Positions 61,326-64,000 of a stretch of 64,000 nucleotides of DNA are shown here, piece by piece (the stretch's first letter is position 1; each line of letters starts with the position of its first letter). The DNA is from JAAOIF01 sp965206195 (GTDB lineage: Bacteria > Pseudomonadota > Gammaproteobacteria > PS1 > Pseudothioglobaceae). Both the position numbers and the translations under genes were made by a program. The notes under the pieces are model-generated. The model ran no database searches, was not told the origin of the DNA, and saw only the letters and a program-made list of their open reading frames with translations. The stretch covers positions 1,240,001-1,304,000 of the forward strand of contig CBDBIZ010000011.1 in NCBI GenBank assembly GCA_965206195.1, read 5' to 3'.

Positions 61326-61415
61326 GTGGCGATAACCCGTCTAGTTAAATTTATTTAGAGTTTACTCTATTTTAAATGTCTAATTCGGGTTAATTGGCTT
61401 GTTAGAGTGCCGCAG
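61326..61415 (-). pseudogene. Relic of a second nhaA 3' end
   Basis: The minus strand here matches the last 50 bases of nhaA and the following GGCGATAACC region at 57995-58075 with many substitutions and stops (NKPINPN, stop, TFKIE). Only the 3' end of the gene remains, as if cassettes were rearranged by recombination. Confidence 0.65.
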
Positions 61416-61474
61416 GCGGTCTGACAAGATAATCTATTATTGCCACGCCGTTAGATACGAGTACCCTGCGGTCG

Positions 61475-61573
61475 CATCTAACACCAAAGCTCAACGGCGT
61501 TTGACATGCGACGACCGAAGCGGCAACGAAAGGAGCCGCATGTCGAGCGTCCGCTGCAGCGCAACGTTAGACT
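61475..61573 (-). repeat. attC site, long type
   Basis: Minus-strand reading begins GTCTAACGTTGCGCTGCAGC and ends GGTGTTAGATG with long inverted arms GACATGCGGC/GTCGCATGTC. GC-rich, about 99 bp, and unlike the neighbouring 57-bp sites, so this cassette came from another integron lineage. Confidence 0.7.
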
Positions 61574-61588
61574 GACTACGCCAATTCT

Positions 61589-62398
61589 TTAGGATTCTTC
61601 ATGTAGCGCCTGCCGAAAACTATCATTCAGCTCTGCAAGTAGCTCTGGCTTTGACATGAGATCGGGCCTACCTTGTCCTGCGAAACGACTTGCATGTGAC
61701 TCGATATCCTGCTTTATAAACTCATTAATCTTCGGAATCTGGTCGCCAATTCCAAGCTCAGGCGTTCGACGCTTGAGTTTCAGTAGCTGACTGATATCCG
61801 GTCGTATTTTTTGCGGTGCCACCGCATCTACTAGACGCTGAAACTCCACTGGCGGGGCTGATTTCCGCTCTTCAATATACCGAATCGCAAGAAGCGGCCG
61901 TAGAACATAAAAATACTTCTTTAGCCTCACTTGGTCTCGGAAAATGTATTCTCTCGCATTGCTACGCGCCATGTGGCTGTAATGGTAACAAAGCGCCGTC
62001 GAATTCAAGTGTTTCGGAGCGGTCTCGCGAAGCCGGGATGCAAATCTTCCGTGCTCAATGTATTTGATCGGACTATTCAGCCACTCGAGCAGAGCTCCAT
62101 TAGTGCGAGTGAACAGGTAAAGCGCTTTTCTAATATCCCAGCCACTACAATCGATCTCGTCAACGATGGGGTATTCAATGACATCCCGCCGCCGCTCAAT
62201 GTCGAACGAGAGATACCACTCTGGGCGGCGGACATATAAAAAGCGAACATCAAAATCAGAATCTGGGGAAGCAAAACCCCAGGCTCGACTACCGGATTCA
62301 CACGCGTACACGATGCGGACATTGTGCTCCGTCTCGGCTTCCCGTAAACGGCCGAGGATTTCCTCACGAGTTTCGGAAGGGATTAGCTCTTCGTCCAT
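61589..62398 (-). CDS. Predicted nucleotidyltransferase, RlaP-like (PF10127)
   Basis: 269 residues. The nucleotidyltransferase core reads YACESGSRAWGFASPDSDFD with the GS and DxD metal residues, then DVRFLYVRRPEWYLSF and DVIEYP, the pattern of the family associated with RNA ligases. The gene is clearly richer in G+C than all neighbours, with different codon choice. With its own long attC it is a complete foreign cassette. The target (RNA or protein) is unknown. Confidence 0.82.
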   Translation of the reverse strand: MDEELIPSETREEILGRLREAETEHNVRIVYACESGSRAWGFASPDSDFDVRFLYVRRPEWYLSFDIERRRDVIEYPIVDEIDCSGWDIRKALYLFTRTNGALLEWLNSPIKYIEHGRFASRLRETAPKHLNSTALCYHYSHMARSNAREYIFRDQVRLKKYFYVLRPLLAIRYIEERKSAPPVEFQRLVDAVAPQKIRPDISQLLKLKRRTPELGIGDQIPKINEFIKQDIESHASRFAGQGRPDLMSKPELLAELNDSFRQALHEES

Positions 62399-62405
62399 AA
62401 TAGTA

Positions 62406-62463
62406 GCCTAACGTCCAAATTCAGCCGCCGCGTTAGCGGTCGGCTGGAATGATTTGTTAGGTG
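62406..62463 (-). repeat. attC site
   Basis: Minus-strand reading CACCTAACAAATCATTCCAG, arms CAGCCGACCGC/GCGGCGGCTG, end GACGTTAGGC. Nearly the same as 63403-63459. The stop of the 26-residue gene lies inside its first box. Confidence 0.85.
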
Positions 62464-62537
62464 ATTTTTGTTGCCCCGTAAAGCAATACACCAACAAAAA
62501 ATAATATAGCAACAGATAATGCGATTAATTCAATCAT
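62457..62537 (-). CDS. 26-residue membrane peptide, coupled gene
   Basis: The ATG overlaps the stop of the gene at 62534 (ATGA). The peptide is one hydrophobic helix (MIELIALSVAILFFVGVLLY) with a short basic end. The TAA stop is part of the attC R'' box. Pairs of a ~75-residue two-helix protein with a tiny membrane peptide occur in other accessory regions. The function is not known to me. Confidence 0.5.
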   Translation of the reverse strand: MIELIALSVAILFFVGVLLYGATKIT

Positions 62538-62764
62538 AACTTTTCTATGTCTTTTATATTTTTTTGAATATGTTTAAAAACCAGTAAACAACCGAATGAT
62601 AGTATAAAAATAGAGAAAATTCCAAGCCAAAAAATGGCGTTGGTGTCTTGGTTTTCAAACATAGAAATTAACCCTCCTAATGCAATAACTATAATACCAA
62701 CAAAAACAAAGAATAACTTTGTTAGAAAAGATATAGCTTCCTTTTTAGCATCAAGTTTAGACAT
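62534..62764 (-). CDS. Small two-helix membrane protein
   Basis: 76 residues with two membrane helices (LTKLFFVFVGIIVIALGGL and FWLGIFSIFILSFGCLLVF) linked by a short acidic loop; N-terminal and C-terminal ends are charged and cytoplasmic-looking. It is translationally coupled to the 26-residue peptide. A two-component membrane complex, perhaps toxin-like or stress-related, is possible. Confidence 0.6.
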   Translation of the reverse strand: MSKLDAKKEAISFLTKLFFVFVGIIVIALGGLISMFENQDTNAIFWLGIFSIFILSFGCLLVFKHIQKNIKDIEKL

Positions 62765-62790
62765 AGCTCTATTCTATCATATTCCCAAGT

Positions 62791-63351
62791 CTAGTTATTA
62801 ATCTTTAACTCCTCTTTGCAATAGTTGTTACTACCACAGTCTTTCTTGCAAAATTTTGTATCGCCAAGCATAACATCAACCCCACAAACATGTGTACTGT
62901 AAGGACCATATGGCAAAGGCCGACTGCGTTTATATATTTTCTTGTTTGGGTCAAATCCACTCCAAATATATCCACCCTTACCGCATTCTACGCCTCCCTT
63001 GCTTTGACACGCAGACAATGCTAACTCAATAGCATGTTTTCTTGAAGTAACGCCACAAGACGCTCCTTCTATTGCTTGATAGTTGCCGTCAGCATCATTA
63101 CCAACAGTTTTAGCATACCAGCCCCCATCTTTACAGGTTGCCTTAATATTACATGAAACTTTAGCATCTCTGTAGTGCTGTGGACACATAAGGTCGGCTA
63201 TTTCTTTGGCATCTTTTAAATTCTCGCCCAAACCTATGACTAGTTTTTTATCAGTACCGTATTGTTTTTCAATAACTACTTCAAGCCAGACTGTTGATGC
63301 TACAGATAAGTTGCTAAAACTTACAAGCAAAAAAGCAAGTAATATTTTCAT
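62791..63351 (-). CDS. Secreted Cys-rich protein, DUF4189-like end
   Basis: 186 residues from the ATG at 63351, preceded by GGAG; an earlier in-frame ATG at 63378 lacks this. Signal peptide ILLAFLLVSFSNLSVA. The C-terminal part (ASCGVTSRKHAIELALSACQ, KGGVECGKGGYIW) resembles DUF4189 repeats. About ten Cys suggest disulfides. Function unknown. Confidence 0.6.
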   Translation of the reverse strand: MKILLAFLLVSFSNLSVASTVWLEVVIEKQYGTDKKLVIGLGENLKDAKEIADLMCPQHYRDAKVSCNIKATCKDGGWYAKTVGNDADGNYQAIEGASCGVTSRKHAIELALSACQSKGGVECGKGGYIWSGFDPNKKIYKRSRPLPYGPYSTHVCGVDVMLGDTKFCKKDCGSNNYCKEELKINN

Positions 63352-63402
63352 TTTATTTCTCCAAAACCTTCTATTCATAAAAATAGAAAGATGGAAGGCG
63401 AC

Positions 63403-63459
63403 ACCTAACGCTTGAATTCAGCCGACGCGTTAGCGGTCGACTGGAATGATTTGTTAGGA
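63403..63459 (-). repeat. attC site
   Basis: 57 bp. Minus-strand reading TCCTAACAAATCATTCCAG, arms CAGTCGACCGC/GCGTCGGCTG, end AAGCGTTAGGT. The stop codon of the next cassette gene (63454) is inside the first box, as is usual for cassettes. Confidence 0.88.
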
Positions 63460-63945
63460 TTTTTTAACAATAACCGCCGTGCCATATACTATAATTTCTG
63501 AAAATCTACTTGATGAACTAATAGAATATTTAATTCCAATTATTGCATTTGCATTATATTCATTTGCTTTTTGGATCATATCATTCATTGCTTCATTTTT
63601 TCCCCTGTTTAATACCTTTGTATCTGTTTTTGACTTGCCATCAATTATTGCAGAAGCATTTTTTAATAAATTATATGTAGTAGTTCCTTCAATTATATTA
63701 GCAGTATTCACCGAAACACCGCTAACAAGACCAAAATCATCAATAATTTGATAACCAAAAATTTTATCAAGAGTTGTGAGTTTGACTGTTTTATCTCTTA
63801 GTTGTCTTACATTTTTTTCATGCCTATCTTGTTTTTTTGCAATAGCAGACTGTTCTTCAGAGGAATGTGGCAAATCTATTTCACAAAAATTACAATAATT
63901 TTTGTCGTCATCGTATTTAGTATTGCACTTATTGCATATTTTCAT
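63454..63945 (-). CDS. Zinc-ribbon plus YbjQ/UPF0145-like protein
   Basis: 163 residues from the ATG at 63945. The N-terminus KICNKCNTKYDDDKNYCNFC is a zinc ribbon, and the second half reads GLVSGVSVNTANIIEGTTT, then NEAMNDMIQKANEYNANAII and a beta end, the YbjQ fold (predicted metal binding). The ribosome-binding GGAG belongs to the preceding attC (GTTAGGAG), so insertion supplies the initiation signal. Confidence 0.75.
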   Translation of the reverse strand: MKICNKCNTKYDDDKNYCNFCEIDLPHSSEEQSAIAKKQDRHEKNVRQLRDKTVKLTTLDKIFGYQIIDDFGLVSGVSVNTANIIEGTTTYNLLKNASAIIDGKSKTDTKVLNRGKNEAMNDMIQKANEYNANAIIGIKYSISSSSRFSEIIVYGTAVIVKKS

Positions 63946-63958
63946 GGTCAAATACAAC

Positions 63959-64000
63959 TCCTAACGACCAAACTCAGCCGCAGCGTTAGCGGTCGGCTGG
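63959..64000 (-). repeat. attC site, cut by the window end
   Basis: CCTAACGACCAAACTCAGCC and the arms GCGTTAGCGGTCGGCTGG match the sites at 62406 and 63403. The array therefore continues beyond the window. Confidence 0.8.

Larger units (their letters stand above)
56411..64000 (-). mobile_element. Integron-type gene cassette array without visible integrase
   Basis: From here to the window edge nearly all genes are on the minus strand, small, mostly secreted or membrane-bound and unrelated. attC-like sites separate them at 63959+, 63403, 62406, 61475 and 59264, with weaker ones at 60155 and 56611. In minus-strand reading they start (C)CTAAC and end GTTAGG or GTTAGA, with near-identical CAGCCG/CGGCTG arms. 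Cassettes are gene then attC, as expected. intI would lie beyond 64000, or the array may be an orphan one. Confidence 0.75.

Noticed and set aside
1..64000. CRISPR array
   Set aside because: No set of regularly spaced identical repeats with unique spacers; the regular repeats are iterons, coding repeats and attC sites.

Overview
The window looks like the chromosome of an AT-rich gammaproteobacterium. The order thiL, dksA, ilvA, icd, then lysC, ilvE, aroK, a TolC-like gene and an M61 protease, together with Asn/Gly-rich secreted repeat proteins resembling sulfur-globule envelope proteins and a rhodanese-metallo-beta-lactamase fusion, points to a sulfur-oxidising lineage such as the SUP05/Thioglobus group or related mussel symbionts. 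This assignment is inference; no rRNA is present. Broken genes are frequent (methyltransferase, IS30 remnant, hicA, a lipoprotein, a RhuM-type gene).

Region 1 (1-7.2 kb) is housekeeping sequence, then three tandem secreted proteins with NWGPF-type repeats and ADAYAKG tails, then a tRNA-Asn gene.

Region 2 (7.24-44.60 kb) is an integrative conjugative element of about 37.4 kb. It is bounded by a 20-bp direct repeat: one copy is the anticodon arm of the intact tRNA-Asn, the other sits in a 3' tRNA remnant next to a tyrosine integrase and a small xis-like gene. It carries an iteron array with a Rep_3-type initiator, a DsbC, an HU protein, an F-type type IV secretion system (traA L E K B V C, a split traN, traW U trbC traF, traD, traI, traH, traG), a toxin-antitoxin pair inside the transfer operon, a ParA locus, a Fic protein, an S26 peptidase, a regulator, and a strongly structured 330-bp non-coding stretch beside the integrase. 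TraB is split by a -1 shift at an A8 run.

The most unusual locus is 34.28-38.08 kb. After traG, the extreme traG C-terminus has been duplicated twice as short orphan genes. These alternate with four convergent genes for small two-helix membrane proteins that share an N-terminal half but have diverged C-terminal halves. In F-type systems the TraG C-terminal part is the donor partner of the inner-membrane entry-exclusion protein, so this looks like a tandem array of alternative exclusion and TraG-tip cassettes. The array junctions can be read directly from the sequence.

Region 3 (44.6-56.3 kb) returns to housekeeping genes: slyD-like, a broken methyltransferase, rhodanese-MBL, rsgA, cytochrome c, M48 protease, an IS30 remnant, lysC, ilvE, a zinc-finger protein, aroK, an efflux protein and an M61 peptidase.

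Region 4 (56.4-64 kb) behaves as an integron-type cassette array read on the minus strand. Short, mostly secreted or membrane genes are separated by attC-like sites with matching R'' and R' boxes and imperfect palindromes; no integrase lies inside the window. Cassettes include nhaA, hicB with a frameshifted hicA, a GC-richer nucleotidyltransferase, a pair of tiny membrane proteins and a YbjQ-like protein.
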